Origin: Enterobacter sp. RHBSTW-00994
GTDB taxonomy: Bacteria > Pseudomonadota > Gammaproteobacteria > Enterobacterales > Enterobacteriaceae
Reading direction: 5' to 3'
DNA length: 64,000 nt
Assembly: GCF_013782625.1 (NCBI RefSeq)
Contig: NZ_CP056199.1
Location: 4,420,588-4,484,587, forward strand
Positions 63,530 to 64,000 of the stretch are shown in pieces (within the stretch, counting starts at the first letter, position 1; each line of letters opens with the position of its first letter). Below the pieces are notes generated by a model that made no database searches, had not been told where the DNA came from, and saw nothing but the letters and a program-made list of their open reading frames with translations. Position numbers and translations under genes: made by a program.

Positions 63530-64000
63530 TCCCCCTCCCGAACCAGCCAGATAGTGCTCAAAGGTGGCAGCGTCAGGCTTAGCGAGTTCGGACGTCCGTG
63601 GCTTTCAATCGCATCGCTTTGTACCAGGCCACCGTTACCGGCATTACTGCCGTGATAGTGCATAGAATCGGTATTCAGCACTTCGCGCCATTTGCCCGGC
63701 TGGTTAATGCCGAAGCGGTAGTGATGGCGTGGTACAGGCGTAAAGTTGCTGGCGACGATAATTTCGTTGCCCGCTTTATCCCGGCGAACAAAAACAAACA
63801 CCGAGCGCTCGTGGTCATCCACCACCAGCCACTCAAAACCATACGAATCAAAGTCGAGCTCGTGCAGCGCTTTATGGTGACGATAAGTGTGGTTCAGGTC
63901 GCGCACCAGACGCTGTACACCGTGATGCCAGTTGTCACCCCCTTCCAGCAGATGCCAGTCAAGGCTTGAGTCGTGGTTCCACTCGCGCCCCTGAGCAAAC
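63526..64000 (-). CDS. glgB: 1,4-alpha-glucan branching enzyme, C-terminal part only
   Basis: The frame is open to the window edge, so only the last 157 codons of about 728 are present. Translation of the edge reads [20 protein letters not shown] and continues through [15 protein letters not shown] into the GH13 C-terminal beta domain ([20 protein letters not shown]). It creates alpha-1,6 branches in glycogen. First gene visible of the glg operon, overlapping glgX by four bases. Confidence 0.96.
   Translation of the reverse strand, partial: FAQGREWNHDSSLDWHLLEGGDNWHHGVQRLVRDLNHTYRHHKALHELDFDSYGFEWLVVDDHERSVFVFVRRDKAGNEIIVASNFTPVPRHHYRFGINQPGKWREVLNTDSMHYHGSNAGNGGLVQSDAIESHGRPNSLSLTLPPLSTIWLVREGE

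Overview
The window is a continuous stretch of chromosome from a member of the Enterobacteriaceae. Almost every protein aligns residue for residue with its Escherichia coli counterpart as I remember it, and gene order follows the E. coli nirB-to-glgB region. Small differences from E. coli and many short GC-rich intergenic palindromes suggest an Enterobacter/Lelliottia-like genome; the species cannot be fixed from this sequence. I see no rRNA, tRNA, CRISPR array, prophage or insertion sequence. The window cuts nirB (5' end missing) and glgB (most of the gene missing).

Layout. 1-4521 (+): nitrite reduction and siroheme supply (nirB-nirD-nirC-cysG). 4572-11978 (-): the complete uncharacterised eight-gene yhfZ-yhfY-yhfX-yhfW-php-yhfU-yhfT-yhfS operon, lying between two near-identical terminators. 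12155-18569 (-): the aroK-aroB-damX-dam-rpe-gph-trpS cluster. 18856-22141 (-): hofM-N-O-P-Q, the PilMNOPQ-like DNA-uptake set. 22262-24814 (+): mrcA. 24895-25455 (-): nudE. 25779-29968 (+): igaA, yrfG, hslR, hslO. 30303-31922 (+): pckA. 31982-34044 (-): ompR-envZ. 34277-37168 (+): greB and yhgF. 37527-40351 (+): feoABC. 40390-41546 (-): a small DUF1471 periplasmic protein and bioH. 41583-44595 (+): gntX, nfuA, gntT. 44650-49140 (-): malP-malQ. 49726-52431 (+): malT. 52493-54482 (-): glpE-glpG-glpR. 54757-56265 (+): glpD. 56344-64000 (-): the glgB-glgX-glgC-glgA-glgP operon.

How the genes work together. CysG makes the siroheme that NirB needs, and NirC moves nitrite. MalT activates malPQ across a shared divergent region. 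GlpR is encoded beside glpD, which it probably represses through two adjacent operators. FeoABC imports ferrous iron behind Fur- and FNR-like sites. GntT sits behind two GntR-like operators. The glg operon makes and degrades glycogen, and MalP/MalQ handle maltodextrins released from related polymers.

The most interesting region is the yhf operon. It encodes two PLP enzymes of different folds, a phosphotriesterase-like hydrolase with all six metal ligands, a phosphopentomutase-like enzyme, a transporter-like membrane protein with a small partner, and an unusually split regulator (an HTH plus ligand-binding-like protein, and a lone PRD protein). Three copies of a 20-bp inverted-repeat motif (TTCA-N6-TGAA core) lie in its promoter and in one internal gap and look like the operator of this system. 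Other points worth a second look are a possible RNA switch before nirC, an 89-bp out-of-frame hofP/hofQ overlap, and a family of CCCTCTCCC/GGGAGAGGG palindromes at gene ends. Compared with E. coli K-12, the frl/yhfL, yhgE, rpnA and rtcRBA loci are absent here.
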